64,000 bases of DNA from Marinobacter nauticus (GTDB lineage: Bacteria; Pseudomonadota; Gammaproteobacteria; Pseudomonadales; Oleiphilaceae): positions 620,001 to 684,000 of the forward strand of contig NZ_RBJB01000004.1 of the NCBI RefSeq assembly GCF_003634635.1, written 5' to 3'. Under the pieces are notes generated by a model. The model did not search any database. It was given only the letters and a program-made list of their open reading frames with translations, and had not been told where the DNA came from. How positions within the stretch are numbered: the first letter of the stretch is position 1; every line of letters starts with the position of its first letter. Shown one piece after another: positions 27,065 to 37,279 of the stretch. Position numbers and translations under genes: made by a program.

Positions 27065-27104
27065 TCCGATCGCTGCAGGATCAACTGACTGCATACGTAG
27101 GGCG

Positions 27105-27206
27105 CTGGTCTGGTGGGGCCTCCGAAAATGCTCGGAGCCATGGATGGCGGAGAGCAAGCGTACAGGGACGTATTCACAGCGGTTTTCGGAGGCCCCACCA
27201 GACCAG
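27105..27206. repeat. Dispersed hairpin repeat, copy 2
   Basis: Arms at 27105-27128 and 27183-27206 are perfect inverted copies over 24 bases and enclose a 54-base loop. The loop contains CGGAGCCATGGATGGCGGAG, then CAAGCGT and ACAGGGACGTATTCACAGCG. The first part is shared with copy 1 (8272-8384) while the arms are not. It sits between the convergent mobA and moaE genes. Confidence 0.9.
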
Positions 27207-27235
27207 TGGCCGGGCGGCAAACTCCAATAAGCGCC

Positions 27236-27682
27236 TCACTCCCAGTTCCGACTCCGGGCAACATCAGACTCTTTCTGCTCCACCCAATGCTCACCCTCGC
27301 GGGTAATCTCCTTCTTCCAGAATGGCGCCGACGTTTTCAACGCGTCCATAATGAACTCACAGGCCGCAAACGCATCGCCCCGGTGGGCACTGCACACCCC
27401 TACAAACACAATCTGGTCCGCCAGCGCCAACTGCCCGACCCGGTGAATCACCCGGGCTCGCTGCACATCCCAGCGCCGGCCCGCCTCATCAATCAGCCCC
27501 TGAATCACCTGCTCGGTCATCCCCGGATAATGCTCGAGAAACAGCCCCGTCACCCCGGACAGATCCCCGGAATCCCTCACCAGACCCGAGAAGGTCACAA
27601 TGGCCCCGGTGCCCGGTCCGGTCCCGCGAAGCGCCTCATATTCTGCACCCGCATCGAAATCGTCGGTCTGGATTGAAATCAT
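27236..27682 (-). CDS. moaE: Molybdopterin synthase catalytic subunit
   Basis: Large subunit of molybdopterin synthase, 148 aa, which inserts sulfur carried by MoaD into precursor Z. Family features visible are GAIVTFSGLVRD, the LEHYPGM segment, the RVIHRVGQLALAD strand and the end motif APFWKKE with the catalytic lysine region. It begins 1 base after the moaD stop and is the last gene of the moaB-moeA-moaD-moaE operon. Confidence 0.95.
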   Translation of the reverse strand: MISIQTDDFDAGAEYEALRGTGPGTGAIVTFSGLVRDSGDLSGVTGLFLEHYPGMTEQVIQGLIDEAGRRWDVQRARVIHRVGQLALADQIVFVGVCSAHRGDAFAACEFIMDALKTSAPFWKKEITREGEHWVEQKESDVARSRNWE

Positions 27683-27683
27683 C

Positions 27684-27944
27684 TCAACCTCCGGTGACCG
27701 GTGGGAAAAAGGCTACCTCATCCCCTGGCTGTACCGGGCTGGACGGCTTTGCCATGGACTGATTGATGGCCACCATCACCGGTTGGCCACCGGTCAGCTG
27801 GGCCCAGGCACCGCCCCGGCTGGCCAGGTGGGTAAGCAGGTCCGCGACCGTCTGGTGCTCTGATGCCGGCAGGGTCAGGCTTTCGGTACCCAGCTCTTCT
27901 CTTAGTCGGGCGAAAAAACGCACGGTCAGTGTTGGTTCTGTCAT
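27684..27944 (-). CDS. moaD: Molybdopterin synthase sulfur carrier subunit
   Basis: Ubiquitin-fold protein of 86 aa whose C-terminal Gly-Gly (PPVTGG) is thiocarboxylated to carry sulfur. It has FFARLREELG and the family pattern PGDEVAFFPPVTGG. It lies between moeA (2-base gap) and moaE (1-base gap), its direct partner. Confidence 0.95.
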   Translation of the reverse strand: MTEPTLTVRFFARLREELGTESLTLPASEHQTVADLLTHLASRGGAWAQLTGGQPVMVAINQSMAKPSSPVQPGDEVAFFPPVTGG

Positions 27945-27946
27945 CG

Positions 27947-29161
27947 TTAACTCAGTAATTCGGTGAACGGATAGTATGTAATCAAATCGCCGGCGCGGAT
28001 GGCCGTGTGTTCCGGCACCACAGCCAGGCCGTCGCCCCAGCAGGCGGAACTCAGGACGCCGGAGCTCTGGTTGGGGTAGGCGACAACCTCCAGACCCGCT
28101 GCTGAACCCTGCTTCCGGGCCCGTACAAACTCGCGGCGGACAGATGTGGAGGTTACGTCAAACCCAGCGGGCAGAGATTCGCCCACGGGAAGGAGGTCCT
28201 GCCGGCCCTGGCGTTTGCGAATGTAAGGCATCGCCACCACCAGAAAAGTGACCAGGACCGCTGCCGGATTACCCGGCAAACCGAGTACCGGTATGCCTGC
28301 CACTTCGCCAAACGCCAGTGGTTTGCCGGGCTTGATTGCCATGCGCCAAAGTGACAGCTTGCCGGATTTCTCCAGTACCGCGCGAACGTGGTCCTCCTCA
28401 CCGACCGATACGCCGCCGCTGGTGATGATCAGGTCGGCCTTGGCAGCAGCAGACTCGAGCGTGCTGCGGGTGGCTTCCCGGGTATCTTCAAGGGTTTCGC
28501 ACAGAACCAGCTCGCAGCCAGCCTCGGCCAACAGGCCCATGAGGGTAAATCGGTTGGTGTTGTATATCTGGCCAGAATCAAGTGGCTGGCCCGGCTCCAC
28601 CAGTTCATCACCGGTGGTCAATACCGCGACTCTTAGCCGGCCCATGACCGGAACCTGGCTGATTCCCATGGAGGCCAACAAGCCCATTTCCTGGGGGCGA
28701 ATGCGCTCGCCCTTCGCCAGCGCCAGATCGCCCCGGGCAAGATCCTGGCCCTGCCTGCGAATGTTCTGGCCCTCTGAAACCTCGGCCTGGATCAGAATCA
28801 TGTCGTCGGTGCGTTCCACCCGTTCCTGCATCACGACCGCATCGGCCCCTTCGGGAATCTCGGAGCCGGTAAAAATCCGTGCCGCTGTGCCGGGTGCCAG
28901 TGTTCCGGGGGCAACGCCGGCCGGGATTCTGGCGGATACGGACATCGGTTTGCCGGCGGCGACATCGGCCAGACATACCGCATAGCCGTCCACGGCGCTG
29001 TTATCCGCTGGCGGCACATCCGCGGGAACATACTGGTTCTCCGCCAGAACCCGGCCGAGGCTGTCCGTTAAGGCAACGGCTTCGGTCCGGGTGATGGCCG
29101 GCGCCCGGTCAAGAATATGTTGCAGTGCATCGTCAACCGATGTCAGATCGTTAGCCACCAT
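27947..29161 (-). CDS. moeA: Molybdopterin molybdenumtransferase
   Basis: Inserts molybdate into adenylylated molybdopterin; 404 aa. The domain order is the MoeA one: N-terminal region with VPPADNSAVDGYAV, the MPT-binding domain with TSGGVSVGEEDHV and GLPGNPAAV, and a C-terminal beta domain. AGGAGG lies about 6 bases before the ATG. The gene is the second of the Mo operon, 12 bases after moaB. Confidence 0.95.
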   Translation of the reverse strand: MVANDLTSVDDALQHILDRAPAITRTEAVALTDSLGRVLAENQYVPADVPPADNSAVDGYAVCLADVAAGKPMSVSARIPAGVAPGTLAPGTAARIFTGSEIPEGADAVVMQERVERTDDMILIQAEVSEGQNIRRQGQDLARGDLALAKGERIRPQEMGLLASMGISQVPVMGRLRVAVLTTGDELVEPGQPLDSGQIYNTNRFTLMGLLAEAGCELVLCETLEDTREATRSTLESAAAKADLIITSGGVSVGEEDHVRAVLEKSGKLSLWRMAIKPGKPLAFGEVAGIPVLGLPGNPAAVLVTFLVVAMPYIRKRQGRQDLLPVGESLPAGFDVTSTSVRREFVRARKQGSAAGLEVVAYPNQSSGVLSSACWGDGLAVVPEHTAIRAGDLITYYPFTELLS

Positions 29162-29173
29162 GTGTCCTCCTGT

Positions 29174-29746
29174 TTATCGCTCGGCACGCTGGCCAATCAC
29201 TTCCTGAACCCGCTGGTAGGGGCGGTCCGGCTTGCGCAGGGCCAGAGCAGAGAAGTTACAGGGGCCATGGCGACTGTCCAGTTGGGTTGCCAGAATGCCG
29301 TTCCAGCCGGTTCGGCAAGCCCCGGTTGAGCCGGGCAGGCAGAAAATAACCGTATGGTTGGCCAGGCCGCCAAAGGCCCGGGACTGGATGGTGGAGGTGC
29401 CGATTTCAGACGCGGACAGTCGCCGGAACTCCTCACCAAATCCGTCGATGGTTTTATCCAGCAGGGGCGCTACCGCCTCCGGCGTACTGTCACGTTCGTG
29501 GAAGCCGGTGCCGCCGGTAATAATGGCGGCGTGAATCTCCGGATCAGCAATCCATTGTGACATCAGGGCCCGGACCAGGTAGATGTCATCCGGCAGGATG
29601 CGGCGGGCCACCAGCCGGTGACCGGCCTCGACAACACTGTCCTCAAGAAACTGGCCAGACGTGTCTTCATCCGGGCCTCGGGTGTCCGAGACGGTCAGAA
29701 GGGCGATGTTCAGGGGCTTCAGTTCGCTGGTGCGATCACTGCTCAT
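29174..29746 (-). CDS. moaB: Molybdenum cofactor biosynthesis protein B
   Basis: MoaB/MogA-type molybdopterin adenylyltransferase, 190 aa. Motifs include [34 protein letters not shown] and CLPGSTGAC. The first gene of the four-gene operon that reads left. The genes for the earliest steps (moaA, moaC) are not in the window. Confidence 0.93.
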   Translation of the reverse strand: MSSDRTSELKPLNIALLTVSDTRGPDEDTSGQFLEDSVVEAGHRLVARRILPDDIYLVRALMSQWIADPEIHAAIITGGTGFHERDSTPEAVAPLLDKTIDGFGEEFRRLSASEIGTSTIQSRAFGGLANHTVIFCLPGSTGACRTGWNGILATQLDSRHGPCNFSALALRKPDRPYQRVQEVIGQRAER

Positions 29747-30101
29747 GGGGTAGGCTCCGGAAGTCTGTCATCAATCATAGGCTCAGTATCCTGATCTGCT
29801 GCGTGGTTGGGAAGGGAGTAACCCATCAGAGGGAGCCCCAGAACGAGTGAACCCCATGCCAAAAACCGGCTTAATTTTGTTCAGGGGCTTGACATTCGCG
29901 CTAAAGGTGGCCGATGATGCCGTTGCCCGGCGAACAGTTGTTCCCACTCTCTGGCTTCGGCATTTAATATCCGGCTTCCATCTACACCGGTTGCTCCATC
30001 TGCCAGCACCTTTGTTTCATTTTTGATTCGATCAACACGTTCAGGGGCGCCCCTGTCATTCCAACAGTCGTTTACTTCCATTCCTGAAAATCCAACAAAC
30101 T
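29747..30101 (+). promoter_or_regulatory. moaB-rho divergent region with the rho leader
   Basis: No gene is visible in these 355 bases. A rho promoter candidate reads TTGACA (29889-29894), 18 bases, GATGAT (29913-29918). That leaves a leader of roughly 180 bases that is T- and C-rich in its second half (for example TTTGTTTCATTTTTGATTCG). A long, pyrimidine-rich untranslated leader is expected for rho, which autoregulates by terminating in its own leader in E. coli. Confidence 0.5.
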
Positions 30102-31364
<1,263 letters not shown>

Positions 31365-31380
31365 TACTGACTCCGATTTC

Positions 31381-31420
31381 CGACCGGCGGGCATTCTTAT
31401 GGAATGTCCGGCTGGTCGGG
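31381..31420 (+). terminator. Hairpin after rho
   Basis: CGACCGGCGGGCATTC (31381-31396) pairs imperfectly with the stretch ending at 31419 (GAATGTCCGGCTGGTCG), with one bulge and a 5-base loop. It starts 17 bases after the rho stop. No T-run follows. Confidence 0.5.
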
Positions 31421-31529
31421 GCGGATTCCCTCCCCAGCATTCAAGCTGCTCAGGCCAATACCTGAACTCAGGTCTGAATCCAGACCAGAAAAAACTCCGT
31501 AGTACCGTAGACCAGAAACGGAGCACACC

Positions 31530-33017
31530 ATGAAATACAACGACCTTCGGGACTTTGTCAGCCAGCTGGAAAAGCTGGGTGAGCTCAAGCGCATTACTGC
31601 CGAAGTTGACCCCCACCTGGAAATGACCGAAATCTGTGACCGCACCCTGCGTGCCGGTGGTCCGGCGTTGTTGTTCGAGAATCCGAAAGGCTACGATATG
31701 CCGGTGTTGGCCAACCTGTTCGGAACACCGAAACGGGTGGCACTGGGCATGGGGCAGGACGATGTGGCAGCGTTGCGGGAGATTGGCAAGCTGCTGGCGT
31801 TTCTGAAAGAGCCGGATCCCCCCAAGGGCTTCAAGGACGCCATTGAAAAACTGCCATTATTCCGGCAGGTCATGCGCATGAGCCCCAAGGTGTTGCGCTC
31901 GGCACCCTGCCAAGATGTAGTGATTGAAAAAGACAAGGTGGATCTGTACCAGATACCGGTCCAGCACTGCTGGCCGGGTGACGCCGGTCCTCTGGTGACC
32001 TGGCCGCTGGTGATTACCCGTGGCCCCAACAAGGAACGTCAGAACCTGGGTATCTACCGGCAGCAGGTGATTGGTCGTAACCGTCTGATTATGCGCTGGC
32101 TCAGCCATCGGGGGGGCGCCCTGGATTACCAGGAGTTCCGTAAGGCCAACCCGGACAAGCCCTATCCGGTTGCGGTCGCACTGGGTGCTGATCCGGCCAC
32201 CATTCTGGGTGCCGTTACCCCGGTGCCGGATACGCTGTCTGAATATGCTTTTGCAGGATTGCTGCGAGGGAGTCGAACGGAACTGGTGAATGCGGGCCTG
32301 AGCGATCTTCAGGTACCGGCCAGTGCCGAGATTGTACTGGAAGGCTTTATTTACCCGGACGATATGGCGCCGGAAGGGCCGTTTGGTGATCACACCGGGT
32401 ATTACAACGAAGTGGATCAGTTCCCGGTGTTTACCGTGGAACGCATTACCCACCGCCGGGATCCGATCTATCACAGCACCTATACTGGCCGTCCACCGGA
32501 CGAGCCGGCGATTCTCGGAGTGGCGCTGAACGAGGTGTTCATTCCAATCCTGCAGAAGCAGTTTCCGGAAATTGTCGATTTCTATCTGCCTCCGGAAGGC
32601 TGTTCCTACCGGCTTGCCGTAGTCACCATGAAGAAGCAGTATCCCGGCCATGCCAAGCGGGTGATGATGGGGGTATCGTCATTCCTGCGGCAATTCATGT
32701 ACACCAAGTTTGTGATTGTCACCGATGACGACGTCAATGCCCGTAACTGGGAAGACGTGATCTGGGCCATTACTACGCGGATGGATCCGGCCCGGGACAC
32801 CACCCTGGTGGAAAACACCCCGATTGATTATCTGGACTTTGCCTCGCCGGTGTCTGGGCTCGGCTCGAAGATGGGGATGGACGCCACCAACAAGTGGCCC
32901 GGAGAGACCGACCGGGAGTGGGGCACTGCCATCGCTATGACCGACGAGGTTAAACAGCGGGTGGATGACATCTGGGACAGCCTGGGGATTGAAATTCCCG
33001 GTGCCCGCCCCGACTGA
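31530..33017 (+). CDS. ubiD: 4-hydroxy-3-polyprenylbenzoate decarboxylase
   Basis: Prenylated-FMN-dependent decarboxylase of ubiquinone synthesis, 495 aa. Family segments: [17 protein letters not shown] at the start, the [21 protein letters not shown] flavin-binding strand, and the catalytic [13 protein letters not shown] loop with its Glu-Asp-containing site. It needs UbiX to make the cofactor, which is not in the window. GGAG lies 9 bases before the ATG. The following reductase starts 13 bases after its stop. Confidence 0.95.
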   Translation: MKYNDLRDFVSQLEKLGELKRITAEVDPHLEMTEICDRTLRAGGPALLFENPKGYDMPVLANLFGTPKRVALGMGQDDVAALREIGKLLAFLKEPDPPKGFKDAIEKLPLFRQVMRMSPKVLRSAPCQDVVIEKDKVDLYQIPVQHCWPGDAGPLVTWPLVITRGPNKERQNLGIYRQQVIGRNRLIMRWLSHRGGALDYQEFRKANPDKPYPVAVALGADPATILGAVTPVPDTLSEYAFAGLLRGSRTELVNAGLSDLQVPASAEIVLEGFIYPDDMAPEGPFGDHTGYYNEVDQFPVFTVERITHRRDPIYHSTYTGRPPDEPAILGVALNEVFIPILQKQFPEIVDFYLPPEGCSYRLAVVTMKKQYPGHAKRVMMGVSSFLRQFMYTKFVIVTDDDVNARNWEDVIWAITTRMDPARDTTLVENTPIDYLDFASPVSGLGSKMGMDATNKWPGETDREWGTAIAMTDEVKQRVDDIWDSLGIEIPGARPD

Positions 33018-33030
33018 CAGGGGGCAGAGA

Positions 33031-34023
33031 GTGTTTCGGATACGCCTGCAGCCATCGGGGCTTGGTTACGGTGCGGATCAGGCTGAAGACCTGTTGTCTG
33101 CAGCGGCCGCAGCCGGAATACGGGTGCCGGCAGCCTGCCGAAACGGCGTTTGCGAAATCTGTGAGGCCCGGTTGCTGAAAGGTCGGGCGCTGAATACCCG
33201 AAATCAACATTCTATCGCGGTTGGCGAGCCACTGATGATGTGTCGGACACGGCCGCTCGCCGACCTTGAACTGGAGATACCCGCCGTTATGGCATCAGGA
33301 AATTACCAGCCCCGCCAGTACCAGGCGAAGGTAATCGACGTACGTTCCATCAGTCACGATGTGTACCGGGTGGCCTTGCAGCTTCCCCGGCGGAGGGATG
33401 TGGCTTTCCATGCCGGGCAGTATCTGTCGGTGATTCTGCCCGGAGCTGACCCCTGCTATTTCTCGATTGCCAGCAGCCCCTCAGCAGAGCAGATCGAACT
33501 GCACATCCAGGCGTCGCCCGACTGGATCTCGGCCCAGAAAGTCATCGATGCGCTGACTTCCGGCCAGGATGTGACGGTGGAACTGCCCCATGGCAAGGCC
33601 TGCCTGGCCAGTATGCCGGACAAACCCCTGCTGCTGGTGGCGGCAGGTACCGGTTTTGCCCAGATGAAAAGCCTGGTGGATTACCTGCGGGAAACCCGTT
33701 ACCAGAAGCCAGTCAAACTGTTCTGGGGCGTGCGCAAGCACGAGGACATGTACCTGCGTTCTCTCGCGCAGCAGTGGCAGGAGGAGTGGGCGCCGTTCAG
33801 CTTTTTGCCGGTGGTGGGAGACGATGAAGACAATGACTGGGGCGGTCACCACGACCAACTGGTCAGGGCTGTGCTGGCTTCAGGGTTCGATTGGCAGGAC
33901 GTGGAAGTTCATGCCAGTGGCTCGCCCACCATGGTGTATACCCTGATGGATGCGCTGGTGGAGGCTGGCCTTCCGGAGCAGGCCTTTTTCTCGGATGTTC
34001 TGGAGTATGCTCCCCGCAGCTGA
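33031..34023 (+). CDS. 2Fe-2S ferredoxin/flavin reductase (AscD/Fre-like)
   Basis: A 330-residue electron-transfer protein. An N-terminal plant-type ferredoxin domain has Cys36, Cys41, Cys44 and Cys71. An FAD-binding domain (HAGQYLSVILPG) and NAD-binding domain (LLVAAGTGFAQMKSLV) follow. Start GTG at 33031 is preferred: AGGGGG is 6-7 bases before it and it begins at the ferredoxin strand. In the flavin motif, usually R-x-[Y/F]-S (RPFS in E. coli Fre), the arginine is replaced (CYFS). E. coli has fre after ubiD too, but without the ferredoxin domain. Substrate unknown. Confidence 0.85.
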   Translation: MFRIRLQPSGLGYGADQAEDLLSAAAAAGIRVPAACRNGVCEICEARLLKGRALNTRNQHSIAVGEPLMMCRTRPLADLELEIPAVMASGNYQPRQYQAKVIDVRSISHDVYRVALQLPRRRDVAFHAGQYLSVILPGADPCYFSIASSPSAEQIELHIQASPDWISAQKVIDALTSGQDVTVELPHGKACLASMPDKPLLLVAAGTGFAQMKSLVDYLRETRYQKPVKLFWGVRKHEDMYLRSLAQQWQEEWAPFSFLPVVGDDEDNDWGGHHDQLVRAVLASGFDWQDVEVHASGSPTMVYTLMDALVEAGLPEQAFFSDVLEYAPRS

Positions 34024-34041
34024 CAGTTTCAGTGGGCGCTA

Positions 34042-34076
34042 TCAACAAGGGCCGGCAATTTGCCGGCCCTTGTTGA
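34042..34076. terminator. Bidirectional terminator (reductase / hemY)
   Basis: TCAACAAGGGCCGGCAA and TTGCCGGCCCTTGTTGA are perfect inverted copies, separated by one base, so the working stem is about 15 bp. T-rich ends on both sides fit termination of both convergent genes. Confidence 0.85.
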
Positions 34077-34102
34077 TTGTCTGAATCAAAGACTGCGAAG
34101 TC

Positions 34103-35344
34103 TCAGGCCCGGGGCATGGGCAGGTCGGGCAGGCCATGGTCGGTTTCCAGCCCCTGCATCAGCAGCTTGATGCTGGCTTCTTCCTCGCCCATATGGGCAT
34201 TCAGCCGGCTCAGCTCCGCGAGGGTTTCACGATTACGGCGTAATTTCAGACTGGTTTCAAAGTACTCCCGTGCTTTTCCCCACAGCTCATTACGCAGGCT
34301 GAGCCGGCCCAGTGCCAGCAACAGCTCGGGGTTGTTGGTGCGATGTTTCAGCCACTGTTCGGCAATCAATAGCTGTTCCTCCGGATCCTGACCCTGAATC
34401 CGGCCATACAGGTTGATCAGCTCGTCGCTCCAGTGATTACGCAGTACCTTTCTCAGCAGCGTTTCTGCCTGGGCCTCATCACCCAGTCCCGCCAGCAGTC
34501 GGGCGTAGTCGCGGATGGTGTACTCATCCCGGCGCACAAAGCCCGGCAGTTCGTCCCACAGGCGAGTCAGCGGTTCCAGGCTGGCTTCGGGGTTTTCCTT
34601 GCGGCTGCGTTGGCATTCCTCGGCGGCCTGTTCCAGCAGGTTTTGCCAGACCTGACGTTCCAGTTCGTTCAGTTCGCTCTCTGGCACCACACTGCGCTTG
34701 CGCAGTTCCGGAATAAGACGGGACAGCTCGCGCCAGTCCTCCAGACGCAGATAGGCGTTCTTCAGCAGCTTGAGGACAAACGGGTGATGTGGAGATTCCT
34801 TGCGTAGGCGCAGCAGGGTCGCCAAAGCCTGCTCGGGCCGGTTGCCGGCCAGTTGCAGCTGGGCCTGGGTCAACCCCACCGCCATGCTGGAGCCAGGTGT
34901 GCTTTCAAAGGCCTTGCGCAGCAGTTCATCGACCGCTTCATGGTCGCCGGACTCGAACGCGGCCTGGGCCGCCGCGAGATAGTTGATCAGGGGGGTGTCG
35001 GCATGGCTGGCAGAGCTGGACAGTAGCTTACGGGCGCGGGGCCAGTTGCCTTCGGCCAGAGCCAGGAGGCCTCGTGTGGTCCGGCGCCGGGCCCGGCGCT
35101 CATTACCGCGGGCAATCCAACCCGCCATCACACCGGTGCCCTGGCGGAAGCGGCGCACCGTGTTGATGAGGGTGACGGTCAGCAGGATGATCACCAGAAT
35201 CAGCCCCAACCCGACCCAGAAATTGGTTTCAATCAGGTAGTTGCCCAGGCTGATGCGGATATAGCCCAGGTCGTAGGTCAACCCCAGGGAAAGCCCGGTG
35301 CCCACCAGAAGGGCAAGCAGCAGGATCAGCAATACGCGGATCAT
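34103..35344 (-). CDS. hemY: HemY, inner-membrane TPR protein of the haem operon
   Basis: A 413-residue protein with two N-terminal membrane helices (about 2-22 and 41-62) and a helical TPR-rich part (for example WPRARKLLSSSASHADTPLINYLAAAQAAFESGDHEAVDELL near 95-140). It corresponds to gammaproteobacterial HemY, not to the oxidase of the same name in Gram-positives. It is the last gene of hemCDXY and overlaps hemX by 4 bases. Its exact role in haem synthesis is not settled. Confidence 0.92.
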   Translation of the reverse strand: MIRVLLILLLALLVGTGLSLGLTYDLGYIRISLGNYLIETNFWVGLGLILVIILLTVTLINTVRRFRQGTGVMAGWIARGNERRARRRTTRGLLALAEGNWPRARKLLSSSASHADTPLINYLAAAQAAFESGDHEAVDELLRKAFESTPGSSMAVGLTQAQLQLAGNRPEQALATLLRLRKESPHHPFVLKLLKNAYLRLEDWRELSRLIPELRKRSVVPESELNELERQVWQNLLEQAAEECQRSRKENPEASLEPLTRLWDELPGFVRRDEYTIRDYARLLAGLGDEAQAETLLRKVLRNHWSDELINLYGRIQGQDPEEQLLIAEQWLKHRTNNPELLLALGRLSLRNELWGKAREYFETSLKLRRNRETLAELSRLNAHMGEEEASIKLLMQGLETDHGLPDLPMPRA

Positions 35345-36450
35345 GACTCATCGCCCCCGTTGGCCGCCTTGCTGTCGGCATCGTTGTCGCCTGTGGCCAG
35401 GCGCCCCGCCAACCGCTCCTTCAGCAGGCTCAGGGACTGGCTGATATCCGGCAGTTCGGGGTCTACGTTGCGCTCGGCCAGTTCGTTCAGGGTCTCGTTG
35501 AGCCCGCGAATGGCCGGGTTGGTGCCGTCATACCAGTCGTTGATGGTGGTGATGGCCTTGTTCAGAGCGCGTTCATACAGTGGCTGATTGCCCCGCAAGA
35601 CCGCCATTTCAGCTTCTTCCAGCATCAGTTGCAGGTTGAGACGGGCCCAGGCGCTCTGGTCCGGAGACAACAGGGGTTTTACCGGTTCGTCCATCCGGCG
35701 GATCACAACGACTTCCTTGAGGGTGCCCAGGAACCGGTTCCAGCCTCTGGTGAACATGTTGCTGCCGTCAGACGGCGCATTCTGGTCTTCGACCATGTCG
35801 AATCCCGGCGCCTGATCACTGATCAGGGCCTGGTCGGTGAGATCGTTGACGCTGGCGATGGCAGCCTCCAGTCTCAGGTATAGTCCGGTGCGGTCGACAC
35901 CCTGAATGCCTCTCAAGGACTGGATTTCCCGTGCCAGTTGCTGGCGTACCGGATAAACCCCGATATCGTCGGATTCCCGCAACACCTCATCGGCCGATTC
36001 CAAGGCGGACAGTGAACCGCGGATGTCTTTTTCAATCAGCAGGCGCTGGTTGGCAATACGCAGCAGATATTCGGCTTCCGCCAGCAGCCAGTCGGTGCGG
36101 GTGCGGTTGCCGGCTTCCAGCAATTCGCGGGCGGTGTGATCGATCTGGCGTTGCTGGGTGGCAATCAGCTCCCGCTGTTCCGCCACGCGGTTTTCCAGTG
36201 CCTGAAGCCGCTCGCTCTGTTCGCTGTCGCGGTTGCCGTAAAGGCTTTCCAGCTGGTTTGTATCCTGCCGGAGGTCCTGAACCACCTGCAGGGTGGCCTG
36301 GTGCTTCTGCCACTGTTGCCAGTTCCAGAGCCCAAGGGCAATCGCCAGAATCAGCGCGAGAACCGCCACAATCCACACTGGCCACAAGCGTGGGCGTTCT
36401 GGCCTGGCGGGTTGTACGGGAGCGGGGAGTTGTTTTGTTGTTTCAGTCAC
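35341..36450 (-). CDS. hemX: HemX, uroporphyrinogen-III methyltransferase-like membrane protein
   Basis: About 369 aa. A proline-rich cytoplasmic start is followed by one membrane helix (about 20-43) and a long helical, coiled-coil-prone periplasmic part (NQLESLYGNRDSEQSERLQALENRVAEQRELIATQQRQID lies near 58-98). It is annotated in this family as HemX although the methyltransferase fold is not evident. Start: GTG at 36450 has AAGGA 5 bases upstream; ATG at 36456 touches that site and is less likely. The stop overlaps the hemY start. Confidence 0.87.
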   Translation of the reverse strand: MTETTKQLPAPVQPARPERPRLWPVWIVAVLALILAIALGLWNWQQWQKHQATLQVVQDLRQDTNQLESLYGNRDSEQSERLQALENRVAEQRELIATQQRQIDHTARELLEAGNRTRTDWLLAEAEYLLRIANQRLLIEKDIRGSLSALESADEVLRESDDIGVYPVRQQLAREIQSLRGIQGVDRTGLYLRLEAAIASVNDLTDQALISDQAPGFDMVEDQNAPSDGSNMFTRGWNRFLGTLKEVVVIRRMDEPVKPLLSPDQSAWARLNLQLMLEEAEMAVLRGNQPLYERALNKAITTINDWYDGTNPAIRGLNETLNELAERNVDPELPDISQSLSLLKERLAGRLATGDNDADSKAANGGDES

Positions 36451-36466
36451 GGGCATCCTTACTTGG

Positions 36467-37279
36467 TTATCCGTTGTCACCGGCCTCCTGCGACAGGCAG
36501 GAAGCAACACTGATGACCAGGTCGTCATCGTTCAGGCTACCGGGCACCAGTGGCTTGCGGAAGCCCAGCGCGCGCGCCTGTTCCGCTACACGCTCCGCAG
36601 GTACTACGATTATGTCGGGCGTCAGAGCCAATTGGTATCTGTGGCCCAGCTCCACCAGATTGTTCAGGGTTTCGCCGGAAAGCGCAATCACCACCTCGGG
36701 GTGGAAGTCGGCAACCAGAGCCTTCACCTGTTTTGCAGAATAGTACGGCAGCACGCGCCGGTACAGGGGCAGGGTGGTAATCCGTGCGCCCCGTTGCGCC
36801 AGGGTCTCACGAATCAGTTCCCGGCCATGCTCGCCCCGAGCCAGCAGAACTTTCTCTCCGTCAACGCGCTGCAGTGATGGCAGCGCCAGCAACGCTTCGC
36901 TGGTCCAGCCTTCGGCGGGCATTCTCGGTTTCAGGCCATGTTCGCGAAAGACCGCGGCGGTGCCGGCGCCCACTCCGTACCATTGCAGGCCGGCGGGAAG
37001 TTGAGGCCACCAGTGGTCGATTTCCTCCATCAGCCGGCGGGCGGCATAGGGGCTGACCGCGATGATGTGGGAAAAGTTGTCCAGCTGCTGCAGGATGCCG
37101 CGCTGCTCCGGGGTTTCCGGTAAAGGCTCGCGCGCCATCATCGGCATCACCCGGGCATCGGCACCGGCCTTACGAAAGGCCTCGGCGAGGCGGCTGGCTT
37201 CGGGCTCGGGCCGGCAGATCAATACACGCCGGCCCTGGAGTTCAGACGGTTGCTGAAACTCAGCGTGGGGTGTGGCCAT
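36467..37279 (-). CDS. hemD: Uroporphyrinogen-III synthase
   Basis: Cyclises hydroxymethylbilane to uroporphyrinogen III; 270 aa, cytoplasmic. Two similar alpha/beta lobes are seen ([17 protein letters not shown] and [19 protein letters not shown]). The sequence is divergent, as always in HemD, and the assignment leans on gene order. The ATG at 37279 lies inside the 3' end of hemC (20-base overlap), so the two are translationally coupled. Longer upstream starts would lie deep inside hemC and are rejected. Confidence 0.92.
   Translation of the reverse strand: MATPHAEFQQPSELQGRRVLICRPEPEASRLAEAFRKAGADARVMPMMAREPLPETPEQRGILQQLDNFSHIIAVSPYAARRLMEEIDHWWPQLPAGLQWYGVGAGTAAVFREHGLKPRMPAEGWTSEALLALPSLQRVDGEKVLLARGEHGRELIRETLAQRGARITTLPLYRRVLPYYSAKQVKALVADFHPEVVIALSGETLNNLVELGHRYQLALTPDIIVVPAERVAEQARALGFRKPLVPGSLNDDDLVISVASCLSQEAGDNG

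Noticed and set aside
29557..29850. A 97-codon plus-strand frame between moaB and rho
   Set aside because: It overlaps the moaB start region antisense, has Pro/Gly/Arg-rich composition and no ribosome site.
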